Counted from the first letter of the stretch, positions 43,963 to 52,547 are shown. The stretch: 64,000 nt of DNA from Pseudomonas sp. MIACH (GCF_001269925.1 NZ_LHVO01000013.1:39437-103436); one strand, 5' to 3'. The notes: generated by a model not told the origin, from the sequence alone. Numbers and translations: made by a program.

Positions 43963-45039
43963 TTACTTCATCTCTACGATGACCTGCTCGTTCCACAACT
44001 GTGGCAGCTTCTTGGAAGTCGCTTCCCAGGCATCGGCATCCTTGATCGGCTGCGGGTTGGCCTTGGTGTATTGCTCGCCCGGGATCAGGTTCTTGGCGAT
44101 ATCAGCCGGCAGTTTCAGGTCGGTTTCAGCGCGGATCGGACGTGCATTGCCACGCGCCAGGTTGAGTTGGCCGGCGTCGCTGAAGATGTATTCGCGGGTC
44201 AGCTTGGCGGCGTTCGGGTGCTTGGCGTATTTGTTGATGATGGTGGTGTAGCCGGATTTCACCGAGCCATCCGATGGGATCAGCACCACGTAGTCATCCG
44301 GGTTGGCCATCTTGGCTTTGTAGCTCAGGCCGTTGAAGTCCCAGACGATCCCCACTTCGACTTCGCCTTTTTCCATGGTGGCGATGGTCGGGTTGGACAG
44401 GCCGAGACGACCTTGCTGGGCGATCTTGGTGAAGAATTGCAGGCCGGGGGCGATGTTCTTTTCATCGCCTTTATTGGCGATGGCAGCGGCGAGTACGGCG
44501 TTGGAGGCCTGGGCCGCAGTGCTCACGTCACCCACCGAAACTTTGTATTTGCCGGTTTGCAGGTCAGCCCAACTGGTAGGGACTTCGGAACCGTGCAGCA
44601 GCTTCTTGTTGACGATAAACGCGATGGTGCCGGTGTAGGCCAGGGCCCAGTGACCGTCCTTGTCTTTTGCCCAATCCGGCACCGAAGCCCAGGTCGACGG
44701 TTTATACGGCTGGGTGACTTCCTGCTTCACCGCGATCGGGCCGAAGGCGGCCCCGACGTCGCCGATGTCTGCGCTGGCGTTGTCTTTTTCGGCTTTGAAC
44801 TTGGCGATTTCCTGGGCCGAGCTCATGTCGGTGTCCATGTGCTTGAGGCCGTAGGTCTTGGCCAGGTCTTCCCAGGTGCCTTTCCAGTTGGCCCAGTCAT
44901 CGGGCATGCCGACGCTGTTGACGGCGCCTTCCGCTTTCGCGGCGGCTTCCAGAGTTTTCAAATCGGTATCAGCGGCCATGGCGGCGGTGCACATGGCAAT
45001 GGTCGAGCCTAACAGTGATGCCAGGAAAAGCTGTTTCAT
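43963..45039 (-). CDS. ABC importer periplasmic substrate-binding protein
   Basis: This is a type II periplasmic binding protein of 358 residues, with a signal peptide (about 1-22, ending AAMAAD). The mature part resembles iron, thiosulfate or 2-aminoethylphosphonate binding proteins (SBP_bac_6 type): DIGDVGAAFGPIAV, KYKVSVGDVSTAAQASNAVL and GEVEVGIVWDFNGLSYK. AAGGAG is seven bases before the ATG. It is the first gene of the operon. A palindromic operator candidate lies 52 bases before the start. A phosphorus-containing ligand is inferred, not shown. Confidence 0.87.
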   Translation of the reverse strand: MKQLFLASLLGSTIAMCTAAMAADTDLKTLEAAAKAEGAVNSVGMPDDWANWKGTWEDLAKTYGLKHMDTDMSSAQEIAKFKAEKDNASADIGDVGAAFGPIAVKQEVTQPYKPSTWASVPDWAKDKDGHWALAYTGTIAFIVNKKLLHGSEVPTSWADLQTGKYKVSVGDVSTAAQASNAVLAAAIANKGDEKNIAPGLQFFTKIAQQGRLGLSNPTIATMEKGEVEVGIVWDFNGLSYKAKMANPDDYVVLIPSDGSVKSGYTTIINKYAKHPNAAKLTREYIFSDAGQLNLARGNARPIRAETDLKLPADIAKNLIPGEQYTKANPQPIKDADAWEATSKKLPQLWNEQVIVEMK

Positions 45040-45090
45040 CCGAAGCTCCTTTGGGCGTTTTCAACGCGGCGGTTTTTTCTGCGGTGTTGT

Positions 45091-45102
45091 TGGTCTAGGT
45101 CA
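45091..45102. promoter_or_regulatory. Operator candidate before ABC operon
   Basis: TGGTCTAGGTCA matches 10 of 12 bases of the perfect palindrome TGGTCTAGACCA. It contains the GT-TA-AC-like core expected for HutC/PhnF-type GntR regulators. Confidence 0.6.
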
Positions 45103-45360
45103 GAGCAATACCTGAGCCAATCTAGACGCGATGGATGACAGTTTCATGTCGATGTCGTTTTTAACGCCTCGATGTCGCTCAGCGCAGACTTAGCGTAGAC
45201 CATGCCCAAGTGCCCGTAGAGACTGGACTTGGCCGGTGTATTGCAGGGAGTGGTGCAGGGACTCGACACGGGCTGTCATCTGTCGGTCATCAGGAGTGCC
45301 TAGGCTGGCAAGCAGTCGCGCAAGCCTATTTACACAGCGGTTTGTGCACCTGAACAGTGC

Positions 45361-45372
45361 TGGTCTAGTCCA
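45361..45372. promoter_or_regulatory. Operator candidate before UTRA regulator
   Basis: TGGTCTAGTCCA matches 11 of 12 bases of the same palindrome and ends 14 bases before the regulator's start codon, which suggests autoregulation. Confidence 0.6.
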
Positions 45373-45386
45373 GATAGGTAACGTTG

Positions 45387-46100
45387 ATGCGTGATGAGGC
45401 AATCAAGGCGGTGACATCCATCGGCCTGGCGCTGCAAGAGCAGATCGACCACGGCCTGTTGCCGCCTGCAAGCAAGCTGCCCGCCGAGCGCAAGCTCAGC
45501 GAGTTGTTTGGTACCACTCGAATTACGGTGCGGGAAGCCTTGTTACAACTGGAGGCCCAAGGGCAGATTTATCGTGAGGAGCGTCGTGGCTGGTTTGTCT
45601 CGCCGCCTCGGCTGGCCTACAACCTGATGCAGCGCAGCCACTTTCACGCCATGGTCAACGACCAGGGGCGGGTGGCATCCACCGAAGTAATCAGTGCGCG
45701 GCTGCAGCCGGCCTCGGCCGCAGTGTGTGCGTGGTTGCAGTTGCCGGCGTTGTCCAGCGTGATCCAGATCTGCCGGGGTCGGCGGATTGACGGGCGGCTG
45801 GTGTTGTATGTGGAGCACTACCTGAACCCGCAGTATTTCCCGGGGATTCTTGAGTGCGACCTGAATCAGTCGATGACCGAGTTGTATGCGCGCAAGTACG
45901 ACTTGCACTACGGGCGGGTGCGCTTCGAGATCGTGCCGACCTCATTGCCGGTGGAAGCGGCGGCGGCATTGCGCGTGTCGGTGGGCAGCCCGGGCTTGCG
46001 GATCGCCCGGGTCAATTATGACCAGCACCAGCGCTTGATCGACTGCGACCTGGAGTTCTGGCGGCATGATGCGATTCATGTCGGCGTCGATGTGGTGTGA
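45387..46100 (+). CDS. GntR-family regulator, HutC/PhnF (UTRA) type
   Basis: This regulator of 237 residues has an N-terminal winged helix (about 1-70; PASKLPAERKLSELFGTTRITVREAL) and a UTRA effector domain (about 90-235). It is divergent from the ABC operon. PhnF and HutC relatives repress transport genes until the transported compound or its product binds. Start: ATG at 45387, with a TTG directly before it in frame. Confidence 0.9.
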   Translation: MRDEAIKAVTSIGLALQEQIDHGLLPPASKLPAERKLSELFGTTRITVREALLQLEAQGQIYREERRGWFVSPPRLAYNLMQRSHFHAMVNDQGRVASTEVISARLQPASAAVCAWLQLPALSSVIQICRGRRIDGRLVLYVEHYLNPQYFPGILECDLNQSMTELYARKYDLHYGRVRFEIVPTSLPVEAAAALRVSVGSPGLRIARVNYDQHQRLIDCDLEFWRHDAIHVGVDVV

Positions 46101-46113
46101 TCAGGGGGCTTCC

Positions 46114-46213
46114 TGTAGGAGCGAGCTTGCTCGCGAAAGATGTCAACGATGACGCGGGAGACCGGGCTCCCCGCAACGCCCTCAAGTTTTTCGCGAGCAA
46201 GCTCGCTCCTACA
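46114..46213. repeat. REPIN supplying the fpvF stop codon
   Basis: TGTAGGAGCGAGCTTGCTCG (from 46114) and its complement ending at 46213 face each other. This is a second REP family, distinct from the GTGGGAGG type. Its right end overlaps the last bases of fpvF: the TAG stop (46209-46211, minus strand) is formed by the repeat's own TGTAGGAG. Confidence 0.88.
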
Positions 46214-47132
46214 GTGAGTGCACCGTGAGTGCCTTGATCACCTGGTCCACATTGGTTTCCAACTCCGATACCGGGTCCGCGCCGTCTACGTTCAGCACCA
46301 GCAACGTTGAACCGCCCGCCGTGATAGCGGCCTTCACCGCGTCACTCGGCTGGCGATGATGCAGCACCACGGCAACATCGTTGTCCTTCAGCTCGGCACT
46401 GAGTTTCTGTAATGCCTCAGGCGTCCAATCGGCGTCGGGCCGGGCATCGGTGCTGAGCAGTTCCAGATTCAAACTGCTGATCAGATACGCAAAGTGATCG
46501 CTCAAACTGACCACGCTCAGGTTGTCCGCCTTGGCCAGTCGCGCCTCGCTGTCGGCGCTGAGCTTGAGCAGGCGTTGCTTGAGGGCAGCCAGGTTGGCGT
46601 CGATCTTCGCCTTGGCGCCCGGTGCCAGCCGGCTCAGGTCGGCGGCCAGGACATCGGCCATGCGCCCCAGGTTGTTGCTCGATTGCCACGGCTGACTGTT
46701 CAAACCGTCAGCCACGCCAGGTTGCACGGCAATCCCCGGCAAGCCGCCATCCACCGGGCGTGCTGCGTCGATTTCGACAATGCGGATATTGCTGCGCCGG
46801 GCCACGGGGTAGAGCGGGTCATCGGCCCACAGCGAGCGCAGGCCGATGGCGGCGTCGGCGTCCTGGGCCAGTGTGTTCAGTGCCGGCGCGCCACGGCCGG
46901 TGAAGTACGACACCTGTCGCGAGCCCGGTAGGTTGGCGGGGGCCGCGCGCTCAAGCTGCACATCGGAGCCCTTGAGTAACACCTCGGCCAAGCCGTAGGT
47001 GATCGGCAGGGAGGCCAGGACTTTGACCGGTTTGGCCGCGTGAGCAGCCGGTTTGCCCACGTCGGCCGCCATCAGCGGCGTGGTGATCAAGCAAGCGATG
47101 GCCAGGGCCAGAGGCTGAAGAACGGAGCGCAT
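46209..47132 (-). CDS. fpvF: Periplasmic binding protein FpvF
   Basis: This zinc/manganese-type (cluster A-I) binding protein has 307 residues and a signal peptide (about 1-22). In P. aeruginosa FpvF binds ferri-pyoverdine together with FpvC during periplasmic iron release. The metal-binding His residues typical of ZnuA are not obvious, in line with a siderophore-binding rather than metal-binding role. It is the eighth gene of the operon, and its ATG overlaps the previous stop by one base (TAATG). Confidence 0.85.
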   Translation of the reverse strand: MRSVLQPLALAIACLITTPLMAADVGKPAAHAAKPVKVLASLPITYGLAEVLLKGSDVQLERAAPANLPGSRQVSYFTGRGAPALNTLAQDADAAIGLRSLWADDPLYPVARRSNIRIVEIDAARPVDGGLPGIAVQPGVADGLNSQPWQSSNNLGRMADVLAADLSRLAPGAKAKIDANLAALKQRLLKLSADSEARLAKADNLSVVSLSDHFAYLISSLNLELLSTDARPDADWTPEALQKLSAELKDNDVAVVLHHRQPSDAVKAAITAGGSTLLVLNVDGADPVSELETNVDQVIKALTVHSL

Positions 47133-48031
47133 TATCCAAGGTTCCCTTTAAGGCTGGGCACGGTGCCGCGCGCGATGGCGGCAAGGGCGAAGGCGATACC
47201 GGCCATCAGGATGATCGCGGCACCGGAGGGGATGGGCAGGTCGAAGATGATCGGCAACAGGATCCCGCACAGGGTGCTGACGGTGGCGATCACCACCGAG
47301 ATCCAGAAGAAGCCTTTGAGCGATTGGCTCAGCAAGCGTGCCGCCGCCGCCGGAATCACCAGCAGCGCACCCACCAGGATGGCGCCGATGACCTTGACTG
47401 CGGCCACGGTGATCAGCGTCACCAGGATCACGAACAGGTAGTCCAGGGTCTTCACCGCTACGCCACGCACCGCCGCCAATTGCGGGTTGAAGCTGGCGAG
47501 CATGATGCGGTTGTACAGCGGCAGCGCCAGGGCCATCACCAGAGCGCCGACAATCGCCAGTACCAGCAGGTCGTTGCCGTTGACCGTCAGCACGGAGCCG
47601 AACAACACGTTTTCGAGGATATGCACGTTGATCTTGCCCGCCAGGATCAGCAGCAGGCTCGCACCCAATGCCAGGGATACCGACAGGAACACGCCGATCA
47701 AGGTGTCTGGCGCCAGGCCGGTGCGGTTGCGCAGGTAGTTGAGCAGGATGCCGAACAACAGGCAGTAGCCAAACAGGCTGCCATAGGGCCCGGTGTAGGG
47801 CTCACCCAGCAGAATGCCCACGGCCACGCCGGTCAGCGCGGCATGGCCGACCGCTTCGGAGAAAAACGCAAAGCGCTTGACCACCACCAGCGTGCCCAGC
47901 CCGCCCAGTACCGGGCCGATCAGCAGGCCGGCAAGCAGGGCGTTGACCACAAAACCATAGGCCAGCGCTTCCGGCAGATAACCGGAAGAAGCCCAACCTT
48001 GGACCATCAGGCGAAACGCTTCATAACTCAT
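47132..48031 (-). CDS. fpvE: ABC permease FpvE
   Basis: This is an ABC-3 (ZnuB-type) inner-membrane permease of about 299 residues with eight or so helices. The start is MSYEAFRLM at 48031, which overlaps the stop of fpvD by four bases; a longer in-frame N-terminus is proline- and arginine-rich and not credible. It imports the iron freed from pyoverdine, with FpvD as ATPase and FpvC/FpvF as binding proteins. Confidence 0.88.
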   Translation of the reverse strand: MSYEAFRLMVQGWASSGYLPEALAYGFVVNALLAGLLIGPVLGGLGTLVVVKRFAFFSEAVGHAALTGVAVGILLGEPYTGPYGSLFGYCLLFGILLNYLRNRTGLAPDTLIGVFLSVSLALGASLLLILAGKINVHILENVLFGSVLTVNGNDLLVLAIVGALVMALALPLYNRIMLASFNPQLAAVRGVAVKTLDYLFVILVTLITVAAVKVIGAILVGALLVIPAAAARLLSQSLKGFFWISVVIATVSTLCGILLPIIFDLPIPSGAAIILMAGIAFALAAIARGTVPSLKGNLG

Positions 48032-48774
48032 GGCGCCGGGCTCCGAGGGTGGGTAGAGAACAGGGTCAGCAGGCGGTCCGGGGTCAGCGCCTCTTTCGGC
48101 GTGGCGTCGAACAGCAGGCGGCGGTTCAGGCCGGTGACGCGGTCGGCCAGGCGGCCCACGGCTTCCAGGTCGTGCTCGATCCACAGCACGGTGATCCCGG
48201 CGAGGCGCCAGTCATTGAGCAGGCGTTCGAACACCTGGATACCGGCCTCATCGAGGGCCGACATCGGTTCATCCAGCACCAGCAACTGCGGCGCCGGGAT
48301 CAGTCCTTGGGCCAACAACACCCGCTGGCGCTCACCGCCGGACAGCGCGCCCATGCGCCGCGTGCGTTTGTCCTGCATGCCGACCCGTTCCAGCGCCTCG
48401 CCAATCGCGGCGGCGTAATGTTTGGACAAGCCCAGAAACGCCGGGCGCCGCTGGCACATGGCAGCCATGAAATCATCCACGGTCATCGGCAAGCCACGGT
48501 CGAACTCCAGCGCCTGGGGCACATAGCCGATGGTGCCAGGTGTGCTCGGCCACTCCAGGCTTAACCGGCCCTGGTGCGGCGTTTGCCCCAGCAGGGTCTT
48601 GATCAGCGAACTTTTGCCGCCGCCATTCGGGCCCACCAGCGCATGGATGCTGCCCGGCTGCACCTGGAAACTTACGCCGTCGAGGATCACGGTGCGGCCC
48701 AGGGTCAGGGACACCTTGTCGAAATCGAGGGTCGGGCCGACGCTGGCGACCTTCAAGTGTTCCGCCGCCGTCAT
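48028..48774 (-). CDS. fpvD: ABC ATP-binding protein FpvD
   Basis: This is a ZnuC-type ATPase of 248 residues. Walker A is GPNGGGKSS, signature LSGGERQRVLLAQ, Walker B LLVLDEPMSALD, switch LWIEHDLEAV. Overlaps of four bases with fpvC and fpvE indicate coupled translation. Confidence 0.9.
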   Translation of the reverse strand: MTAAEHLKVASVGPTLDFDKVSLTLGRTVILDGVSFQVQPGSIHALVGPNGGGKSSLIKTLLGQTPHQGRLSLEWPSTPGTIGYVPQALEFDRGLPMTVDDFMAAMCQRRPAFLGLSKHYAAAIGEALERVGMQDKRTRRMGALSGGERQRVLLAQGLIPAPQLLVLDEPMSALDEAGIQVFERLLNDWRLAGITVLWIEHDLEAVGRLADRVTGLNRRLLFDATPKEALTPDRLLTLFSTHPRSPAP

Positions 48775-49691
48775 GCCCCTGACTCCTGAATCGCCCGCAC
48801 CACGGTGTTGAGGTTGCCGGTCATTTCCACTTCGTATTTTTCAGCGCTGTATTCGCCGTAGGAAATATGCGACAGCGGGTACAGCTTGACCCCGGATTCG
48901 CGCTGGATGGTGTCGACATAAGTCGACGGGAAATCCATCTCCGAGAAGATCACCTTCACGTCCAGGGCGCGCAGTTCGTCGATGGTCTTCTTCAACTGGC
49001 TCGGGCTCGGCTCGATCCCGTGGGCCGGCTCGACCACGGCGGTGACTTCCAGGCCGAACTCGCGCAGCAGGTAATCGTAGGCCGCGTGCACGGTGGCGAC
49101 GCGCAGGTCCGGGTTGGGCGCGCCGGTCAACTTGGCCAGGGCATCGGCGCGCATCTGCCGCAGGCGTTTGCCGTAGGCGCGTGCGTTCTGGGTGTAGGTC
49201 TTGGCGTTGTCCGGGTCGAGCTTGCCCAGTTCGCGGGCGATGTTGTTGACCTGGGCAATCGACGCACTGATCGACAGGAACGTATGCGGGTTGACCACCT
49301 TGCCGGCACCGCGCGCGGCATTGCCGGTGGCCGCCAGCAGCGGCACGTTGGCGTTGGCTTCGATCACCGGGATGTCCGGGCGCTCGCTGGTGGCGATCAT
49401 GCGGTCGGCGAAGTCGTCATGGCCGACGCCATTGAGCACGATCACATCCAGGGTGCCGATGCGCTTGATGTCTTCGGCGCGTGGCTCGTAGGCGTGGGGG
49501 TTGAAGCCGGCCGGGATCAGTGGCACCACTTCGGCCTTGTCGCCGACGATATTGGCCACGTAGCTGTAATACGGGTGCAGGGTGATGCCGATACGCAGGC
49601 GTTTGGCCGCTTCGGCATGGGCGAGGGGAGCGAGTATCAGGCTGAACAGGCCAACCAGAAACACGCGCAACAGGGGGGATGAAATAGACAT
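48771..49691 (-). CDS. fpvC: Periplasmic metal-binding protein FpvC
   Basis: This is a cluster A-I binding protein of about 306 residues with a signal peptide (about 1-26). Candidate metal ligands are the His in ITLHPYYSYVANIVG, the His in NPHAYEPRAEDIKRI, the His in NPHTFLS and the Glu in IFSEMDFPS. The start MSISSPLL at 49691 gives the signal peptide. It receives Fe2+ after reduction by FpvG in the known system. Confidence 0.88.
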   Translation of the reverse strand: MSISSPLLRVFLVGLFSLILAPLAHAEAAKRLRIGITLHPYYSYVANIVGDKAEVVPLIPAGFNPHAYEPRAEDIKRIGTLDVIVLNGVGHDDFADRMIATSERPDIPVIEANANVPLLAATGNAARGAGKVVNPHTFLSISASIAQVNNIARELGKLDPDNAKTYTQNARAYGKRLRQMRADALAKLTGAPNPDLRVATVHAAYDYLLREFGLEVTAVVEPAHGIEPSPSQLKKTIDELRALDVKVIFSEMDFPSTYVDTIQRESGVKLYPLSHISYGEYSAEKYEVEMTGNLNTVVRAIQESGA

Positions 49692-49710
49692 GGGCAATCG
49701 GTCTTCTCGT

Positions 49711-50271
49711 TCAGTGACGGTGCTGGCGGGTAACGCCGGCATCGAATTGCGCGACCACCTGCTGCCAGCCGGCTGCGATCAGCGCCTGGTCAGTGAGGTC
49801 GGAGGGGGCGGCCAGGTCTTTGCTGCGGTTGAGCCAGATATCCGGCTCGCTGCCCTGTACGCGCATCAGCAGTGAACCGCTGGTGGCCGGCGTCTGGCTC
49901 AGTCCCAGGTAGGCCGAATTCGCCAGCAACTGCCAGCGATGGTTGCCACGGCTGACCGAACTGGCGTCCTGGGCAAACGGCGCGAAGCCTTCTTCGGCCA
50001 GTTGCTCGGGGCCAGGCAGGGCGCTTTGCTCTTGTTGCAGCAGGTGGATTTCATCCAGCGTGACCCGCAGGTCGGCGTAGATGCCTTGTTCGGCGGCGCT
50101 CAGGTCACGGCGGGCGTCCAGTTGATGACTGGGCACCGCCTCGACTTCCTGGGTTTCACCGTGCAGCGCCACCACGGTTCCCGCCACCGCCAGGATGATC
50201 AGGCACAGCAGCAGGACGTAGAGGGTTTCGTGGCCGGCACCGGCGGGGCGTACAACCTGTGTGGTACTCAT
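49711..50271 (-). CDS. fpvK: FpvK-like membrane protein
   Basis: This 186-residue protein has one membrane helix (about 17-38) and a periplasmic domain ending in a His-rich tail (RQHRH). It belongs to a family found in the fpv operon (also called DUF6162). In P. aeruginosa FpvK works with FpvG, FpvH and FpvJ in reductive iron release; its exact job is not known. It overlaps fpvJ by four bases, and the gap to fpvC is 19 bases. Confidence 0.82.
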   Translation of the reverse strand: MSTTQVVRPAGAGHETLYVLLLCLIILAVAGTVVALHGETQEVEAVPSHQLDARRDLSAAEQGIYADLRVTLDEIHLLQQEQSALPGPEQLAEEGFAPFAQDASSVSRGNHRWQLLANSAYLGLSQTPATSGSLLMRVQGSEPDIWLNRSKDLAAPSDLTDQALIAAGWQQVVAQFDAGVTRQHRH

Positions 50272-50591
50272 TGAGGCTGGATATCCGCTTGGTCGATTTC
50301 CACGACGTGACCGGGCCCTGCATCAAACAGCACGTAGAACTCGGACGCGGGCTTCTTGAAGGTCAGGGTCGAGTCCTGGCCGAGCTTGCCGGGCACCAGG
50401 ATGGTTTCGTCGTAGCCGATCACATCCAGGGTCACGCCGGGGGCGCCGCTGCCATCGGAGAAACCGCCTTTGCACTGGATCTGCTCGCCGGGGATTTCCT
50501 TGCATTCACACATCGGGTTGTGGGCAAAGGCGGTGGTACAGAAACCGGCGCACAACAACAGTGCGGCGCGGGACAGGCGCTTGAAGGTCAT
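50268..50591 (-). CDS. fpvJ: FpvJ-like periplasmic protein
   Basis: This is a small exported protein of 107 residues with a signal peptide (about 1-23, ending TTAFA). The mature part starts with HNPMCECKE and contains a second Cys in QCKGGFSDG, so three Cys are near the N-terminus. The name rests on position and size in the operon. It overlaps fpvH and fpvK by four bases each. Confidence 0.8.
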   Translation of the reverse strand: MTFKRLSRAALLLCAGFCTTAFAHNPMCECKEIPGEQIQCKGGFSDGSGAPGVTLDVIGYDETILVPGKLGQDSTLTFKKPASEFYVLFDAGPGHVVEIDQADIQPQ

Positions 50592-51127
50592 GGTTTAACT
50601 CCTTGCTTGTTCAACCAGGCAATGGTGGCAGGCGAGGCCTGGCTCAGCGGGATGGAACCCTGGTGCACGGTGCCGTCCCAGCCTTCCATGGTGACCCACA
50701 GTTCGGCGTCGACAGGCGTGCGTTCCGGTATCGGCAGACCGGCGCCCATGCGGTACGGGGTGCCGAAGAAAATCACCCCGGCGGCGCGCAGGCTGCGTGG
50801 TTTGCCGATGCGCAGGTAAGTGGCCTTGACCTGCTCGGTACAGGTTTCGCACAGCGCGGCATTGAAGAACTTCATCGGGCCGGCCGGGTTCGGGCGTGGG
50901 CCTTCGTTGCGGAACTCGGCCAGCTTGAGGCTCCAGGGCCCTACCTGCACATCACCCGCCACGCGCTCACCGATACCGGTGTCGCCGCGAAACAGGGCGG
51001 CCTCGGAAAAGTACTTGGGCATGAAGCCCAGGGGCACCAGCAACAGCAGTACGTTGATATGGAAGCGCCATTTCAGCCAGAAGGCCCGCAGCGGCGAAGG
51101 CGGTGCAGCGGCAGTGACCTTGCTCAT
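50588..51127 (-). CDS. fpvH: FpvH-like membrane protein
   Basis: This 179-residue protein has one membrane helix (about 21-40) and a periplasmic domain with a CETC motif (ALCETCTEQV), a possible metal or redox site. Position between fpvG and fpvJ with four-base overlaps on both sides fits FpvH. Its biochemical role is not established. Confidence 0.8.
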   Translation of the reverse strand: MSKVTAAAPPSPLRAFWLKWRFHINVLLLLVPLGFMPKYFSEAALFRGDTGIGERVAGDVQVGPWSLKLAEFRNEGPRPNPAGPMKFFNAALCETCTEQVKATYLRIGKPRSLRAAGVIFFGTPYRMGAGLPIPERTPVDAELWVTMEGWDGTVHQGSIPLSQASPATIAWLNKQGVKP

Positions 51128-52326
51128 CGGTTGGCCTCCGAGGTTTCAGCCTGCATGGCTGGGATGGACGCCGGCGCACGTTGCACCTTGGCTTCGCGCT
51201 TGAGGGCGTTAAGGGTGGCGAGGGCGGTGCGCTTGGTCCAGATCAGCAGGCCGCTCAGGACCATCATGCTCAGCACCAGGCCAAAGAATGCCCAGATGAG
51301 CTTGATCCATATGCCACCGAAGTCGCCGGTGTGCAGAGGGCGCATGGATTCGGTGACAAATTCCAGCTTGGTGCGGTCGGACAGCAGGTGAGCCGAGGCG
51401 ACTTCACCGTCATACGGGTTGATTTGTGCGGTCTGGTACATCAACGGATACCAGCCTCGGCCGCCGATCTGCAGGTGGCTGTAGGCGTTGAGGGGCAGGC
51501 TCACGAAACTTGCCTCGAGCCCCGGAATACGCTGGGTCGCGATTGCGATCGCTTCGTCCACGGGAATCATCGGCGCCGGTACGCCGGGCGCCGACGTCGG
51601 GACTTTTTCGCGGGCGATCACCGGCACGATGGGCTCGCTGGAAATTGAAATCTGGTTGTCAAACAGGATCGCCTGGATCAGGAACCAGGTGCCCGTAATG
51701 GAGATCACCGCGATAAACCAGATCGACCAGATGCCGCTCAGGCGGTGGAAGTCGCCCCAGAAGATTCGCGCGCCATGGCGGACACGCAGGGTCGGCCTGA
51801 GAAAGCCCTTCCAGAATTTCTTGTACACCACCAGCCCGGTGACCAGCGAAGCCAGTAACGGTAGGCCGAGCAGTGACACCAGGTACCAGCCCCAGCTGAA
51901 GCCATTGGTGAACGGCACCAGCCACCAGCCGTGGAGGGCGCGGGTGAACTGGCGGAAGTCGAACGACGGGCTGATGCCCTGGATCGCGCCGGTGTAGGGG
52001 TTGACGTAGACCTCGACCGAGCGGCCGTCGGGGTAGCTGAGGTCGACACTCAGGGCGAAGTGCGATTCATCCGGGCGGTTCAGCGATTGCACGATCACCT
52101 GGGGCTCGGCGCGCTTGATCGCGCTGATCACCTGGTCGTAGCTCAGCAGCTCGGCATCGTCCGACGGTTTGCTTGCGCGTATATCCGGGTTGGCCAGCCA
52201 GACGATTTCCTGGCTGACCACCGCCAGGGTGCCGGTGACGCAGACGATCAGTACAAAGAACCAGATGGGCAAGGCCAGCCAGCTATGTACGAGAAACCAG
52301 AGTTTGGAGCGTGACTTCTTCGACAT
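51124..52326 (-). CDS. fpvG: Inner-membrane ferri-pyoverdine reductase FpvG
   Basis: This is a PepSY-associated membrane protein of 400 residues with four strong helices (about 12-33, 140-165, 190-215, 345-370). It has large periplasmic segments with two PepSY-like regions. In P. aeruginosa FpvG reduces Fe3+ in ferri-pyoverdine so that the siderophore releases Fe2+. It is the first gene of the eight-gene operon. Candidate haem or metal ligands are His13, the His in TRALHGWW and the His in FHRLSGIW. Confidence 0.87.
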   Translation of the reverse strand: MSKKSRSKLWFLVHSWLALPIWFFVLIVCVTGTLAVVSQEIVWLANPDIRASKPSDDAELLSYDQVISAIKRAEPQVIVQSLNRPDESHFALSVDLSYPDGRSVEVYVNPYTGAIQGISPSFDFRQFTRALHGWWLVPFTNGFSWGWYLVSLLGLPLLASLVTGLVVYKKFWKGFLRPTLRVRHGARIFWGDFHRLSGIWSIWFIAVISITGTWFLIQAILFDNQISISSEPIVPVIAREKVPTSAPGVPAPMIPVDEAIAIATQRIPGLEASFVSLPLNAYSHLQIGGRGWYPLMYQTAQINPYDGEVASAHLLSDRTKLEFVTESMRPLHTGDFGGIWIKLIWAFFGLVLSMMVLSGLLIWTKRTALATLNALKREAKVQRAPASIPAMQAETSEANR

Positions 52327-52394
52327 GTGAATGAGGGTCTTGATCAGAGTGGGGCGAGGGAGGCCCGGAAAAAGGCCAGTCGTAGCTTTTGCTT

Positions 52395-52418
52395 ACGCGA
52401 CGGGCTGTATCTGAATTA
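52395..52418 (-). promoter_or_regulatory. Candidate PvdS/FpvI-type (IS box) promoter of fpv operon
   Basis: On the minus strand TAATT, 16 bases, then CGT occurs about 70 bases before the fpvG start. The IS box consensus is TAAAT-N16-CGT, so four of five and three of three bases match. It is weak but well placed for an iron-starvation sigma factor. Confidence 0.35.
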
Positions 52419-52423
52419 AGACG

Positions 52424-52440
52424 GATGAGAATGAGAAATC
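52424..52440. promoter_or_regulatory. Weak Fur-like hexamer array before fpvG
   Basis: GATGAG-AATGAG-AAATC resembles a degenerate run of Fur half-sites. About half of the 19-base consensus matches, so it is only a hint. Confidence 0.25.
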
Positions 52441-52525
52441 CCCAAGGCGAATATGAAAGAAAATGTTTCAGGTTCAAATTCAGCGTGTTTTTACGGCGTG
52501 GGGGGATTCATTGAATCGGGTAGGA

Positions 52526-52539
52526 GCCGGCGAACCGGC
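52526..52539. repeat. Single REP hairpin
   Basis: GCCGG-CGAA-CCGGC follows TAGGA, the layout of the TGTAGGAGCG REP family. It lies just past the VOC gene stop. Confidence 0.55.
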
Positions 52540-52547
52540 CCCGATGC

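Larger units (their letters stand above)
45040..45386. other. Divergent control region of the ABC/UTRA cluster
   Basis: No coding frame is credible. It contains two operator candidates (45091 and 45361) and the core TCTAGAC (45121-45127), which is a possible third, weaker site. Promoters for both directions must lie here, but I did not find clear -35/-10 pairs. Confidence 0.6.

Noticed and set aside
47324..48418. Long plus-strand open frame across fpvE and fpvD
   Set aside because: Both minus-strand genes have strong family motifs and coupled starts; the plus-strand frame has none.
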